Positions 8,450-17,897 of a stretch of 64,000 bases of DNA are shown piece by piece. Origin of the DNA: Asticcacaulis sp. AC402. GTDB lineage: Bacteria; Pseudomonadota; Alphaproteobacteria; Caulobacterales; Caulobacteraceae. The number at the start of each line of letters is the position of its first letter. Position 1 is the stretch's first letter. The notes under the pieces were generated by a model. That model was not told the origin of the DNA and did not search any database. It worked only from the letters and a program-made list of their open reading frames with translations. The stretch is taken from positions 62,001 to 126,000 of the forward strand of contig NZ_AWGC01000014.1 in the NCBI RefSeq assembly GCF_000495835.1. The letters are read 5' to 3'. The position numbers were made by a program, and so were the translations under genes.

Positions 8450-10147
8450 ATGATCCGAACGAGTCTGATCGGTGTGGCAATGGCTGCGCTCGCAACGGCC
8501 GTAACAGCGCAAACCCCGACTCAGGCGCCAAATGGCCGCTACCGGGTCGTGATGCCGGGTGTGCAGGCCAGGCTAAAGCCTCCGGTGGTCAAGCCCGTCG
8601 TTCAACCCGCAGCCCAGCCGATCGCCCAGCAGAGCCTGGATGCGCTGCCTCCGCCACCGCCCGCACCTGAACGGTTGCCGCCGCCGCCGGTTGAGCCACG
8701 GCCTGATATCGTCGTTACCACCGCCACCGGCCTGTTAGGTGGAGAAAAACTGTGGGAGGACAGCCATGTCTTCAGGGCCGTGCCGTTTGCCCGGCCACCG
8801 GTCGGTGACCTGCGCTGGCGCGCGCCGCAGGATCCACTGTCGTGGCAGGGGGTGCGCTACACTAAAGATTCAGCGCCAGCGTGCCTTCAGGTCGATCTCG
8901 GCTGGCAGTCGGCCATGTCGCAATCGAGTGACGAGGATTGCCTGTACCTGGAGGTGCGCACACCCGATACCAAGGCGAAGTTGCCGGTCATGGTCTTCAT
9001 CCACGGCGGCGCCAATCGCGCTGGCGGTGCCGCAGGCACGGTGATGGCTGGGTTTGCGTCCAAGGGCGTGGTCATCGTCTCCATACCCTATCGCCTCGGC
9101 GCGCTCGGCTTTCTGTCGCATCCGGCCCTGACCCAGGAGCAGGGCGGGGCGTCGGGGAATTACGCCCTTATGGACCAGGTCAAGGCGCTGGAGTGGGTGC
9201 GCGACAATATCGCGGGGTTTGGTGGAGATCCTGGCAATGTCACCATCTTCGGCCACAGTGCGGGCGCCCAGGATGTCGGCCTGCTGCTGACCTCGCCTCT
9301 GGCCAAGGGCCTGTTCCAAAAGGCAATCTCGCAATCAGGCCCGCCGCAGTTCGGCCTGCCCGCGCGCAGTCTGGCGCAGAACGAGGCCATTGGCGTGGAA
9401 CTGGCACGCCGATACAGCATGAACGCGCCTGAAAGCGCCGCCGCCCTGGCCGATCTGCGCCGACAGCCGGCGATGGCATTGCAAATCCAGGCCGACCAGA
9501 TTCCGCCGCCGGTCGAGGACGCCTCCTTTATCTGGCTGCAGGCCATTGTCGACGGCAAGGTTTTACCGCGTGCGCCTGAGGATGTTTTCCGAAGCGGCGA
9601 GGCGGCCAGGGTCCCGCTGATCATCGGCGTTTCGGCCCGGGAACTGGGGCTGCACGGCGGGCCGGATAACATTTACAAGGCGGTCTTTAAGGCTTTCGGC
9701 GAGGGCCGATTCAAGGCAATGAGCTTCTATCGAATCGACAAGGGTAAGCCGCCCAAGGCCGATCCGCTGCTCGGAGATACGGCCATGCAGATTTCGACCG
9801 ACATCATGATGCGCTGCCCCGCCGACTGGACGGCGGCCCAGATGACCCGGGCCGGAAATTCGGCTTTTCTGTACCATCTGGGGGTCGATAAGGACGGCAA
9901 GGTCCACCATGGTTCGGAGCTGGATTTCGTGATGAACCCGCGTCCGGACGGGCAGGGGGATGAGACGTGGCCGCCGCTGCTGGACTATTGGGTGAACTTT
10001 GCGAAGACGGGCGATCCCAATGCGCCGGGCCTGCCGCGCTGGCCTGTCTATGGTGACGACAGAAGCTATATCGATTTCACCACCAAGGGGCCGTATGCGC
10101 GGACGGAACTGCGCGGGCCGGTGTGCAGTTTGCTCGACAGGCCGTGA
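8450..10147 (+). CDS. Secreted type-B carboxylesterase
   Basis: From the ATG at 8450, preceded by GGGGCGGA, the product is 565 residues with a signal peptide ending near AVTA-QTPTQ, so it is exported. A proline-rich stretch at about residues 40-85 leads into the alpha/beta-hydrolase domain, which begins VVTTATGLLGGEKLWE. The nucleophile elbow is GHSAG at 268-272 (Ser270) where most type-B esterases have GESAG. HGSELDFV near the C-terminus supplies the catalytic His. It should hydrolyse carboxylic esters in the periplasm or outside. It is transcribed just before the Tol-Pal cluster but shows no functional link to it. Confidence 0.85.
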   Translation: MIRTSLIGVAMAALATAVTAQTPTQAPNGRYRVVMPGVQARLKPPVVKPVVQPAAQPIAQQSLDALPPPPPAPERLPPPPVEPRPDIVVTTATGLLGGEKLWEDSHVFRAVPFARPPVGDLRWRAPQDPLSWQGVRYTKDSAPACLQVDLGWQSAMSQSSDEDCLYLEVRTPDTKAKLPVMVFIHGGANRAGGAAGTVMAGFASKGVVIVSIPYRLGALGFLSHPALTQEQGGASGNYALMDQVKALEWVRDNIAGFGGDPGNVTIFGHSAGAQDVGLLLTSPLAKGLFQKAISQSGPPQFGLPARSLAQNEAIGVELARRYSMNAPESAAALADLRRQPAMALQIQADQIPPPVEDASFIWLQAIVDGKVLPRAPEDVFRSGEAARVPLIIGVSARELGLHGGPDNIYKAVFKAFGEGRFKAMSFYRIDKGKPPKADPLLGDTAMQISTDIMMRCPADWTAAQMTRAGNSAFLYHLGVDKDGKVHHGSELDFVMNPRPDGQGDETWPPLLDYWVNFAKTGDPNAPGLPRWPVYGDDRSYIDFTTKGPYARTELRGPVCSLLDRP

Positions 10148-10168
10148 ACCGGCAGCTACAAATATACT

Positions 10169-10633
10169 ATGACCGATATTCCCGAACAGCCCCTGGCCGG
10201 ACGCCTGGTTGGTGATGAGCATCACCTCCTAGTGCGCATCTATTATGAAGACACCGACTTTTCCGGCGTCGTCTATTACGCCAACTATATGAAGTTTTTC
10301 GAGCGTGGACGGTCGGACTATTTGCGCCTGATCGGCGTCCACCACCACGAACTGGCGCAGATGGACCCGCCGCTGGCCTTCGCCGTCACCCATATCGATA
10401 TCACCTACAAGGCGCCGGCCAGGATCGACGAAATCGTCCTGGTGCGGTCACGATCTACCGGTGTGAAGGGCGCGCAGTTCTTCCTGCACCAGCGAATCGA
10501 ACGCGACGGCGTGTTACTGTGCGAAGCGCATTTCGACGCCGTTTGCCTGGGCTTCGACGGCCGGCCCCGCCGCCTGCCGCGGGTGCTACTTGACGCTGTG
10601 AATAACATCTTAACTGACCAAAACGGCACCTAA
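10169..10633 (+). CDS. ybgC: Tol-Pal-associated acyl-CoA thioesterase YbgC
   Basis: This 154-residue hot-dog-fold protein has the 4-hydroxybenzoyl-CoA thioesterase signature YYEDTDFSGVVYYANY with the catalytic Asp. YbgC hydrolyses acyl-CoA or acyl-ACP thioesters at the cytoplasmic side and is the standard first gene of tol-pal clusters. Here it lies 161 bp before tolQ, so tolQ may also have a promoter of its own. Identification is strong from motif and context; the exact acyl substrate is not visible. Confidence 0.92.
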   Translation: MTDIPEQPLAGRLVGDEHHLLVRIYYEDTDFSGVVYYANYMKFFERGRSDYLRLIGVHHHELAQMDPPLAFAVTHIDITYKAPARIDEIVLVRSRSTGVKGAQFFLHQRIERDGVLLCEAHFDAVCLGFDGRPRRLPRVLLDAVNNILTDQNGT

Positions 10634-10794
10634 GGCTTCATTTCCCGCTGTCTCTTCGGGCGCGATTTTTCGAAAAAGATGCGAACACTTCTTCTAAACT
10701 TGCTTGCACGCCATAGAATTGTCGTGAAACTTGGGGCAATGTGGTTCACATATAAGCCTGTCATACGTCGGATTAACTGTTTTGGGGGTGCATC

Positions 10795-11499
10795 ATGAGC
10801 GCCGGTACTGCCTCTCCTGCTTCGCTGGATTACATCAAAATGGTCATGGATGCCGATCTGGTCGTCCAGGTCGTGATGGTCATCCTGGCCTTCTCATCTG
10901 TCTGGTCGTGGGCCATCATGGTGCAGAAGTCGCTGGCCTTGGGCCGCATCAACAAGGAGGCTGATACCTTTGAGGCCGCGCTGAACTCTGGCCGGGCCCT
11001 TGACGATATCGCCGCCGCGATCGGCAATCAACCGAAGGAACCGTTTCAGAAACTGCTGGTGGCGGTCACTTCGGCCTGGCGTGACTATAAGGGCAAGTCG
11101 ATGAACGCCGTCCAGGGGGAATTCCTGATGGCCCAGGTCGATCGCGAGCTGTCGCACATTGTTACGTCCGAGGCTGACAGTGTTGAAGACGGGCTGTCGA
11201 TCCTGGCCGTCATCGCCACGGCGACCCCCTTCCTTGGCCTTTTCGGCACGGTCTGGGGCATCATGAACGCCTTCTCGGCCATCGCGTCCCAGGGCGATAC
11301 CAACCTGACCACGGTGGCGCCGGCCATTTCAGAAGCCCTGTTTGCCACTGCTTTGGGCCTGTTCGCTGCCATCCCGGCCTATGTCGCGTTCAACCTGTTC
11401 AACGCCAAGGTATCGCGCTTCGCCACCCGCATGGAAAGCTTTGCCGATGAGCTGATGGTGTCCCTGACCCGCCGTCTCGGCGAAAAGCTGGGGGGCTGA
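10795..11499 (+). CDS. tolQ: Tol-Pal energy-transducing protein TolQ
   Basis: This 234-residue inner-membrane protein has one N-terminal helix (about residues 18-42), a cytoplasmic loop, and two further helices. The third segment begins with AVIATATPFLGLFGTVWGIM, the MotA/TolQ/ExbB signature. With TolR it forms the proton channel that energises TolA during outer-membrane constriction at division. A purine-rich GGGGGTG stands 5 bases before the ATG. The tolR start follows 4 bases after its stop. Confidence 0.95.
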   Translation: MSAGTASPASLDYIKMVMDADLVVQVVMVILAFSSVWSWAIMVQKSLALGRINKEADTFEAALNSGRALDDIAAAIGNQPKEPFQKLLVAVTSAWRDYKGKSMNAVQGEFLMAQVDRELSHIVTSEADSVEDGLSILAVIATATPFLGLFGTVWGIMNAFSAIASQGDTNLTTVAPAISEALFATALGLFAAIPAYVAFNLFNAKVSRFATRMESFADELMVSLTRRLGEKLGG

Positions 11500-11503
11500 T
11501 CCG

Positions 11504-11995
11504 ATGGCCATGGGTCTTGCCGGTCCGGGGGGGAGCCGCCGCGGCAATCGTCGCGTCCGCCGCCGCTCGGCGCTTTCCGAAATTAACGTGACGCCGATGG
11601 TCGACGTCATGCTGGTTCTGCTGATCATCTTTATGATCTCGGCGCCGCTGCTGAATTCGGGCATAGATATTAACCTGCCCAAGACCGAAGCCGCCGCGCT
11701 GAAGGAAGAGAGCGATCCTCTCACCGTGTCGGTCGACAGGGACGGTAACATCTATGTCAATGACAAGGCCGTCACCTACGACACACTGACGCCGCGCCTG
11801 CTGGCCATGACCAATGGCGAGACTGACAGGCCAATCTATATCCGTGGTGCCAGCGAGACCGACTGGGAAACCGTCGCTCAGGTGATGGGCAAGCTTTCGA
11901 GCTCGGGCTTCAACCGGATAAGCATCGTCACCGATCCGATGGGCAAGAGCAAGGCTGCTGGCACCGCTTCGTCGTCCGCGGGAGCCTCGTCCTAA
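11504..11995 (+). CDS. tolR: Tol-Pal protein TolR
   Basis: The product is 163 residues: an Arg/Gly-rich cytoplasmic tail of about 25 residues, one membrane helix (VTPMVDVMLVLLIIFMIS) with the proton-path Asp34, and a periplasmic ExbD/TolR domain. It works in the TolQ-TolR channel. The tail is longer and more basic than in the E. coli protein. It starts 4 bases after tolQ and ends 4 bases before tolA, so the three are translated as one unit. Confidence 0.94.
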   Translation: MAMGLAGPGGSRRGNRRVRRRSALSEINVTPMVDVMLVLLIIFMISAPLLNSGIDINLPKTEAAALKEESDPLTVSVDRDGNIYVNDKAVTYDTLTPRLLAMTNGETDRPIYIRGASETDWETVAQVMGKLSSSGFNRISIVTDPMGKSKAAGTASSSAGASS

Positions 11996-11999
11996 GCCG

Positions 12000-12818
12000 A
12001 TGAAGCGAGGTTTTCTTCCCGCCGTTGTGGTCTCCCTTCTCCTGCATGTGGGCTTGCTGGGGCTGGCCTATATCGGCTGGACGACGGCGCCGAAGCCTGT
12101 TCGGGTGACTTCGGTCGCTGTTGAGATCCTCTCGGACGTGACCAGTCAGGAAATGGCGCCGGCGCCCGTCGATGAGCTGGCGGTCAATCAGCCGGAACCG
12201 ATACCTTCGGAAGAGACGGTCACACCGGCCCCGCCGGAACCCGATCCGCAGCCGGTGCCGGCACCCCAGAAGGCCTCTGCACCGGCCAAGCCGGACAAGA
12301 AACCCGAGCCGGCCAGAAAGGACAAGGCGCCACTGCCGGACCCGAAAGGGCAGAAAAAGCCGACGCCGGACAAGAAGGCGGCTGCGGAAAAGACTCTTGA
12401 TCTCGACACTCTGAGCGCTACGCCATCGCAGTCAAACAGCCGACGGCCGCCGAAAGCCAATACCCAGGCCACGAATGGTCAGAATCAGCGCGGCAATGCC
12501 GATCAGGCCGCGGGCACAAAAGATGAGATGGATGCCCTGACACGGCGACTGAGCAAGTTGTGGTACCTGAACTGCGACGTTCCAGGCACCCGTCAGGTAA
12601 AAATCGAAATCTGGTTCAGGCTGTCGCCCAATGGCCGCATTGTCGAAGGCCCTCGCTGGGCGAACCGCCGCACCGATCCTGTCTGGGTGGCCAATGCCAA
12701 CCTGGCTATCGCCGCCGTCCGCCGGGGCGAACCCTATACTGATCTTCCGCCTGCCTTGTACAACACAGACGGCGTGCAGCCTCTTTTTGACGCTCAGGCG
12801 GTTTGCCGTGGACGTTAA
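12000..12818 (+). CDS. tolA: Tol-Pal protein TolA
   Basis: The product is 272 residues: an N-terminal membrane anchor (about residues 4-27), a Pro/Lys/Glu-rich periplasmic linker to about residue 170, and a compact C-terminal domain with WYLNCDVPG and a late Cys that could form a disulphide. TolA links the TolQR motor to Pal and TolB across the periplasm. The linker is far shorter than the helical domain of the 421-residue E. coli protein, as is common in alphaproteobacteria. Position and architecture make the call firm, although sequence conservation of TolA is low. The 150 bp between it and tolB show no further gene. Confidence 0.9.
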   Translation: MKRGFLPAVVVSLLLHVGLLGLAYIGWTTAPKPVRVTSVAVEILSDVTSQEMAPAPVDELAVNQPEPIPSEETVTPAPPEPDPQPVPAPQKASAPAKPDKKPEPARKDKAPLPDPKGQKKPTPDKKAAAEKTLDLDTLSATPSQSNSRRPPKANTQATNGQNQRGNADQAAGTKDEMDALTRRLSKLWYLNCDVPGTRQVKIEIWFRLSPNGRIVEGPRWANRRTDPVWVANANLAIAAVRRGEPYTDLPPALYNTDGVQPLFDAQAVCRGR

Positions 12819-12968
12819 GCCCGCCCTGCAACAAGCCTACGACCTGACTGCCCAGGCCAATGTGTCGGGACAGCCATATTCCGGCCTGGACCGGACACTA
12901 TATGGACCGAACCTAGTCATTCATTTCAGTGCCGCCCCGGTGTGTCGCAACTACAAGAAAGTCAGGTC

Positions 12969-14339
12969 ATGACGAAGCCTTTTTCGCCCCTGTCCCGCCG
13001 AATGCTATTGGGTGCGCTTCCCGCCGCCGGCGTTGTGACGTCACTGGCCGGATCGGTGGCGGGCCAGTCGCAAGGTCCGCTGCGTGGAACGGTGAGTGAG
13101 GGCATTGTTCAGCCCCTGTCGATCGCCATCATGATTGCAGGGACAGAACCATCGGGTAACAATATCGGCGAGCAGATCACCAAAGTGATTATAGCTGACC
13201 TGCAAAGCTCGGGTTACTTCGCGCCGATCGATCCGCGTGCCTTCATCCAGACGTCGCTCGATGTCAATCTCTCGCCGGCATGGGAGAACTGGAGCGCTGT
13301 TAATGCCCAGTTCCTGGCCAACGGGCGTGCCTATATCAATGCGAACGGGCAGATACAGGCCGATGTCCATCTTTGGGACATCTACTCTCAAAAGGAAGTG
13401 CAGCTTTCGACGAATCCGAACAACCCCGGCATCGGGTTTGCGAACAATCCCGTCGAGTGGCGGCGTGTGGCGCATAAGCATGCCGATCTCATCTACGAGC
13501 GGCTGACCGGTGAGAAGGGCTATTTCGATACGCGCATCGCCTTCGTCGCCGAAAGCGGCAAACGTGGCGCCCGGGTCAAGCGCCTGGCGATGATGGATCA
13601 GGACGGGGCCAATCCGCAATATCTGCCAGTCGAAGGCTCGGGCAAGATTATCACGCCGCGCTTTTCGGCCGACGGCAACGAAATCGCCTATATGGCCCTG
13701 TCCGCGGACAGCGCCCGCATCTTTCTTTACAATGTGCGTGCCCAGCGCGGGGAGCAGGTGGGGCAGGTCCGCGGGATGGCGTTTGCGCCGCGTTACTCAC
13801 CGGACGGGTCAAAACTAGCGTTTTCGGTGTCGCAGGGCGCCAATTCCGACATCTATGTGATGAACCTGAACACTCGCGCCGCGTCGCGGCTGACCTCGGA
13901 CCCGGCCATCGACACCTCGCCGTCGTTCTCACCGGATGGGTCGCGTATCGCCTTCACCTCGGACCGCGGTGGTTCGCCCCAGATCTATGTGATGGGGGCG
14001 GACGGGTCGGGCGCGCGCCGCATCACCTTCGGCGGGGGGCTCTATTCGACCCCGGTGTTTTCTCCCAAGGGAGATTTGATCGCCTTTACCAAGCAGTCCA
14101 AGGGCCGTTTCTCGATCGGGGTGATGAATCCGGATGGTTCGGGTGAGCGCCTGCTGACTTCGTCCTACCTGGAGGAAGGCCCGACCTGGGCGCCCAATGG
14201 TCGCTATATCATGTTCTTCCGCGAACCGCCTGGTGGCATGCCTTCGCTGTGGATGGTCGAGGTCAACGGCCGGATCGAACGCAATGTGCCCTATCCTGGC
14301 GGCGCCTCCGATCCCGCCTGGTCGCCTCTTTTGGAGTAG
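12969..14339 (+). CDS. tolB: Tol-Pal periplasmic beta-propeller protein TolB
   Basis: From the ATG at 12969 the product is 456 residues. The first 35 form an export signal containing [13 protein letters not shown], which looks like a twin-arginine signal and not a plain Sec peptide. The N-terminal TolB domain ([15 protein letters not shown]...) is followed by propeller blades with repeated SPDGSxIAF motifs (for example [27 protein letters not shown]). TolB binds Pal and TolA and controls Pal's hold on peptidoglycan. A GTG/ATG start at 12942 in the same frame is possible but would put extra residues before the signal. Confidence 0.94.
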   Translation: MTKPFSPLSRRMLLGALPAAGVVTSLAGSVAGQSQGPLRGTVSEGIVQPLSIAIMIAGTEPSGNNIGEQITKVIIADLQSSGYFAPIDPRAFIQTSLDVNLSPAWENWSAVNAQFLANGRAYINANGQIQADVHLWDIYSQKEVQLSTNPNNPGIGFANNPVEWRRVAHKHADLIYERLTGEKGYFDTRIAFVAESGKRGARVKRLAMMDQDGANPQYLPVEGSGKIITPRFSADGNEIAYMALSADSARIFLYNVRAQRGEQVGQVRGMAFAPRYSPDGSKLAFSVSQGANSDIYVMNLNTRAASRLTSDPAIDTSPSFSPDGSRIAFTSDRGGSPQIYVMGADGSGARRITFGGGLYSTPVFSPKGDLIAFTKQSKGRFSIGVMNPDGSGERLLTSSYLEEGPTWAPNGRYIMFFREPPGGMPSLWMVEVNGRIERNVPYPGGASDPAWSPLLE

Positions 14340-14509
14340 GGGCACACCGGAGACGTGAAAAACCGTTTCGGATGGAATTTATGCCGCCTTTAGTTTGACA
14401 AAACTGCAAAGGCATATCATCGTGACGGAAAATAGGTTCTGTTGACATGTGAGTGTCGCAAAACCATGAAAAATACCCCTGGTTTCATAATTTCGTGAGA
14501 GGAATTATT

Positions 14510-15070
14510 ATGAACGTATCGATGAAGTCGATCGTCAAGGTGGCCTTGGTAGCCTTCGTTATGACGTCTGTGGCAGCCTGTACCAAGAAGGAAGTGGCCC
14601 CGCCCCCCACCGTAACTCCGCCGGTCGCCACGACTCCGGCGCCCAAGCCGACGACACCTGTGCCGCCCGCCGCGACGGCCTTGCCTCCGGTCGGTGTGGC
14701 CCCCGGCTCGCAGCAGGACTTCATCGTCAATGTCGGCGATCGTGTCTATTTCGATACCGACCAGTCGTCCATCCGTTCCGACGCCGAGGGCGTTCTGGCG
14801 GCCCAGGCGGCCTGGCTGATCCGTTATCCGTCGGTCAAGGTCCGTATCGAAGGCAATGCTGACGAACGCGGCACCCGCGAATACAACTTCGCCCTGGGTG
14901 CACGTCGTGCCCAATCCGTGGCCGACTTCCTGACGTCCAAGGGCGTCGTGCCCTCGCGTATCTCGACCATCTCCTATGGCAAAGAACAGCCGATTGCCAC
15001 CGGCGCGGACGAGGAGTCCTGGCAGCAGAACCGCAACAGCCACACGGCCATCGTTTCGGGCGCCAACTAG
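14510..15070 (+). CDS. pal: Peptidoglycan-associated lipoprotein Pal
   Basis: From the ATG at 14510, with GAGAGGA 8 bases upstream, the product is 186 residues. The lipobox VAAC places the lipidated Cys at residue 24. A Pro/Thr-rich tether follows to about residue 65, then an OmpA-like domain with VYFDTDQSSI, GNADERGTREYN and ALGARRAQSV, carrying the diaminopimelate-binding Asp and Arg. Pal anchors the outer membrane to the wall. It lies 170 bp after tolB, with room for its own promoter, as is usual for this abundant protein. Confidence 0.95.
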   Translation: MNVSMKSIVKVALVAFVMTSVAACTKKEVAPPPTVTPPVATTPAPKPTTPVPPAATALPPVGVAPGSQQDFIVNVGDRVYFDTDQSSIRSDAEGVLAAQAAWLIRYPSVKVRIEGNADERGTREYNFALGARRAQSVADFLTSKGVVPSRISTISYGKEQPIATGADEESWQQNRNSHTAIVSGAN

Positions 15071-15097
15071 GGCGTTCCTGCCGAGTGATTATGGAGG

Positions 15098-15122
15098 GGC
15101 CTTCCGTCTTGGGCGGGAGGCC
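15098..15122 (+). terminator. Hairpin after pal, possible terminator or attenuator
   Basis: GGCCTTCCG at 15098-15106 pairs with CGGGAGGCC at 15114-15122 (one G-T pair), 27 bases past the pal stop. It lacks a T-run, so it may stabilise the pal mRNA end and need not terminate. Confidence 0.45.
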
Positions 15123-15260
15123 GTTTCCATGCCGTAGTGAAGGCTGCACAGCAAAGGGGTTTACGTCTTATTTCAGCCCGACTATGTTGCTAGGCCTCGA
15201 GCAAGGTGCGTTTTCACGGAATCAATCCGAAAAACGTGCGGAGCGCATGTATTTTGAATC

Positions 15261-15308
15261 TAGAGCGGGTTGTGTTCTTCTAAACGTTTCCATCAGAACA
15301 CATCCCGC
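15261..15308. repeat. Degenerate family B hairpin between pal and cpoB
   Basis: TAGAGCGGGTTGTGTTCT at 15261 forms a stem with AGAACACATCCCGC ending at 15308. It resembles the AGAGCGGGGTTTTGAT half of the family B elements found at 38.9, 47.0, 53.4 and 59.8 kb. Apart from this and the hairpin at 15098, nothing is seen in the 301 bp pal-cpoB gap. Confidence 0.6.
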
Positions 15309-15371
15309 GCCAGGTTGCGCCGATTTATCGGCACCTATGTGTAACAGTTCTCAAGGGCGGGGTACAAGCCT

Positions 15372-16325
15372 ATGGCGCATAACGGATTTTCTGACAAAAA
15401 GCGGGATTGGAAGCTGCGCGGCCGAATGACGGCGGGCGCCTCGATTGTGGCCCTGACGCTGGCGTTCGGAGCCGTGACGACGGCGGTGCTGGTTCCGGCC
15501 GTCGCCCACGCCCAGTTGTTTGGCGACGAGGACGAGGAGGAAGATCTTGGTCGTCCGGCGACGCCGGCAGGGGCCTGGGACGAAAAGCGCCTTCAACGCC
15601 TCGACCGCAATGTCCGCAAGTTGGAACGTGCCGTCGCCCGTACGGAAAACAAGAAGAATCCGCCGATCCTGATCGAGCCTGACCCTGAGGTCGTGGCCCT
15701 GCAGGCCACCGTCGACAGTTTGTCGCGCAAGCAGGACGAACAGGGGGAGGTGATCATTCGTCTGACCGGGCAGCTTGAGGAGGCGCTCTATGCCAATCAG
15801 CAACTGCAGGGCGTGGTCAACGCCCAGAATGCCCGTATCGACGTCCTGACGCGACGCGCCGATGTCGCTGACGCCCATATGAAGGATATCGAGGCGATGC
15901 TGGCGCCGCCGCCGCCGCCGCCGGCTTCGACGGGCACTGCGGAGGGCGATTTCGACCAGGCCTTTGCGCTTATGACCTCTGGCCAGACAGATGATGCTGG
16001 CCGGGCCTTCGAATCGTTCACCGCCACCTGGCCGGAAGCGACGCAACTGCCGGAAGCCTGGTTCCGGCTGGGCCAGATCCGCAGCATGAAACAGGATGCG
16101 TCGGGTGCTGTCGCGGCCTACGCCACCGCGCTCAAGGGCTGGCCGAAGACCTCGTGGGCGCCGGAAGCCACAGTGCGCCTGGCGGGGGCATTGACAGACT
16201 CAAACCGACCGACCGATGCCTGCCTGGCCCTGGCGCAGTTCGACAAGCTGTATGCCAAGACAGCGACCAACGAGCACAAGACGATGGCCAAGACGCTCAA
16301 GGCCAAGGATAAATGTCCCGCTTAA
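15372..16325 (+). CDS. cpoB: Tol-Pal cell-division coordinator CpoB (YbgF)
   Basis: This 317-residue periplasmic protein has a signal peptide ending VAHA-QLFGD, a coiled-coil trimerisation stretch (about residues 60-165), a poly-Pro hinge (APPPPPPPAS) and C-terminal tetratricopeptide repeats (about 195-317). CpoB couples outer-membrane constriction by Tol-Pal to septal wall synthesis. It is the last gene of the standard cluster. The leader is basic and about 50 residues long, longer than usual; a start further in cannot be excluded. Confidence 0.9.
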   Translation: MAHNGFSDKKRDWKLRGRMTAGASIVALTLAFGAVTTAVLVPAVAHAQLFGDEDEEEDLGRPATPAGAWDEKRLQRLDRNVRKLERAVARTENKKNPPILIEPDPEVVALQATVDSLSRKQDEQGEVIIRLTGQLEEALYANQQLQGVVNAQNARIDVLTRRADVADAHMKDIEAMLAPPPPPPASTGTAEGDFDQAFALMTSGQTDDAGRAFESFTATWPEATQLPEAWFRLGQIRSMKQDASGAVAAYATALKGWPKTSWAPEATVRLAGALTDSNRPTDACLALAQFDKLYAKTATNEHKTMAKTLKAKDKCPA

Positions 16326-16337
16326 GAGTTTAGTGTC

Positions 16338-16551
16338 GAACCACCGATGGACACGGATTTTCAGGGCTGGCCTGACCCTCCGCGCAGCGGCCTTTTCCTA
16401 AAGGAATCCAGAGATTACACAGATTACACAGATTAAGAATCCAATCTGTGTAATCTGTGTAATCTGTGGACCCACTTCATTCACAAGTGCCGCTTCGCGG
16501 TATTTCCGGATTAGTCGGAAAGGCGTGTTCTTCTGTTCCCATCCGTGGTTC
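16338..16551. repeat. Family C repeat block upstream of tilS
   Basis: GAACCACCGATGGACACGGA at 16338 and the complementary CCCATCCGTGGTTC at 16538-16551 bound the block. Inside is a perfect 23 bp inverted repeat, 16412-16434 against 16443-16465, built from AGATTACAC units with an 8-base loop. The block ends 10 bases before the tilS ATG and fills the whole cpoB-tilS gap. Confidence 0.85.
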
Positions 16552-16561
16552 AACGCTTTTG

Positions 16562-17797
16562 ATGATTGACAATTCGGTCTTTGGCCCTGATTTCGGTACC
16601 TTGCTAAACGGAAACGGTACGCTTGGGGTGGCCGTGTCAGGCGGGGGAGACTCGGTCGCCCTGCTATATCTGCTCGCCGAGTGGGGCCGGCGTCCGTTAC
16701 ATGTCTTCCATGTCAATCACGGCATCCATCCCGACAGCGGACAATGGGCGCACAGCGTGGCTGTGCATGCCGACCGGCTGGGCCTTGCGTTCACGGGCCT
16801 GGCCTGGACCGGCGACAAACCCGCTACCGGCCTGTCCGCCGCCGCCCGCACGGCACGCCACGCGCTGCTGGCCGATGCGGCTCGGGCCGCCGGAATTCGC
16901 GTTTTGTGCCTGGCCCATACCGCCGATGACATCGCCGAAGCCGCCTATATGCGCGACCTTGGCTCCAATGTCGGCTCGCCCCAGACCTGGTCGCCTTCGC
17001 CCGCCTGGCCCCAGGGCCGGGGGGTATTTCTATGCCGACCGCTGCTGGGCCACAGCCGCGCTGGGTTGCGTGATTTTTTGCGTGCGCGCAATCTGACCTG
17101 GATCGATGACCCGGCTAATGACAACCCACTCTCCCTGCGCGCCCGCGCCCGCCAGGCCCTGGCTGGCCAGGCGCCGGAACCGGCCAGGCAAGGCAAACGG
17201 GTGATGCGCGCCGAGGTCGAGGGCCTGCTGCACGATCCTGAGGGCTGGGCCGCCTTGGGCCTGTTACGGTTCGACGCCGAAGCTTTTCGCCGCCTGCCGC
17301 GGGAAGCGGCGCTCCATCTTCTGGTGACTGCCGCCGTCTGTGCCGGTGGCGGCGACCGGCTGCCGCGCGGTCCTAGTGTCGAGCGGCTCTATGGCGCGAT
17401 GTCGGATGGCCAAGCCCATACCCTGGCCGGAGCCCGCATCCGCCAAACCCGCGGAATAATCCATGTTTTTCGGGAAGCCGGCGATATCGGCCGCCACGGC
17501 CCGCCACGGCAAGAGGCGGTTTGGGACGGTCGCTTCGAATTCGACCAGACAGTTGTCGTGACTGCCACCGGCCACGACCGCAGCCGTCTTGACGAGGTCG
17601 GAAACGCCTTTCTGAGGACTCTTCCGGCGCAACTGCGTGCCTCTCTGCCGATGGTCACCGGCGCGGGCCCACATCTTGCAGTGCCCCTTTACGGCGTTTC
17701 GGGGCAGAAGCATAATGAGACGGTGACGACGACCTGCTGGGTGCTGCCGCGTTTCAGGGCCAGCGCCTGCAGGGTCAGCTGCGAAACCGATTTGTGA
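16562..17797 (+). CDS. tilS: tRNA(Ile)-lysidine synthase
   Basis: From the ATG at 16562 the product is 411 residues. The PP-loop GVAVSGGGDSVALL near residues 18-31 binds ATP, and VFHVNHGIHPDS is the conserved next strand. TilS modifies C34 of the AUA-reading tRNA-Ile to lysidine, an essential step. The frame is open 96 bases further up, but that stretch is repeat DNA. No clear ribosome-binding site precedes the chosen ATG, which follows the repeat by 10 bases. It lies between cpoB and ftsH, a known alphaproteobacterial order. Confidence 0.88.
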   Translation: MIDNSVFGPDFGTLLNGNGTLGVAVSGGGDSVALLYLLAEWGRRPLHVFHVNHGIHPDSGQWAHSVAVHADRLGLAFTGLAWTGDKPATGLSAAARTARHALLADAARAAGIRVLCLAHTADDIAEAAYMRDLGSNVGSPQTWSPSPAWPQGRGVFLCRPLLGHSRAGLRDFLRARNLTWIDDPANDNPLSLRARARQALAGQAPEPARQGKRVMRAEVEGLLHDPEGWAALGLLRFDAEAFRRLPREAALHLLVTAAVCAGGGDRLPRGPSVERLYGAMSDGQAHTLAGARIRQTRGIIHVFREAGDIGRHGPPRQEAVWDGRFEFDQTVVVTATGHDRSRLDEVGNAFLRTLPAQLRASLPMVTGAGPHLAVPLYGVSGQKHNETVTTTCWVLPRFRASACRVSCETDL

Positions 17798-17897
17798 TCC
17801 CTTCCGGAAAAGTGCTGTAGCGAAACGACACGGCGCTCCCTATATGGGAGAGAATGTGCAAGACGGTCCCGCTGGGACCAGACGAGGATTGTAAGGC

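Noticed and set aside
16403-16470. The AGATTACAC inverted repeat as a rho-independent terminator of cpoB
   Set aside because: The stem is AT-rich, is not followed by a T-run, and continues into the next repeat unit. It is better treated as part of the family C block.
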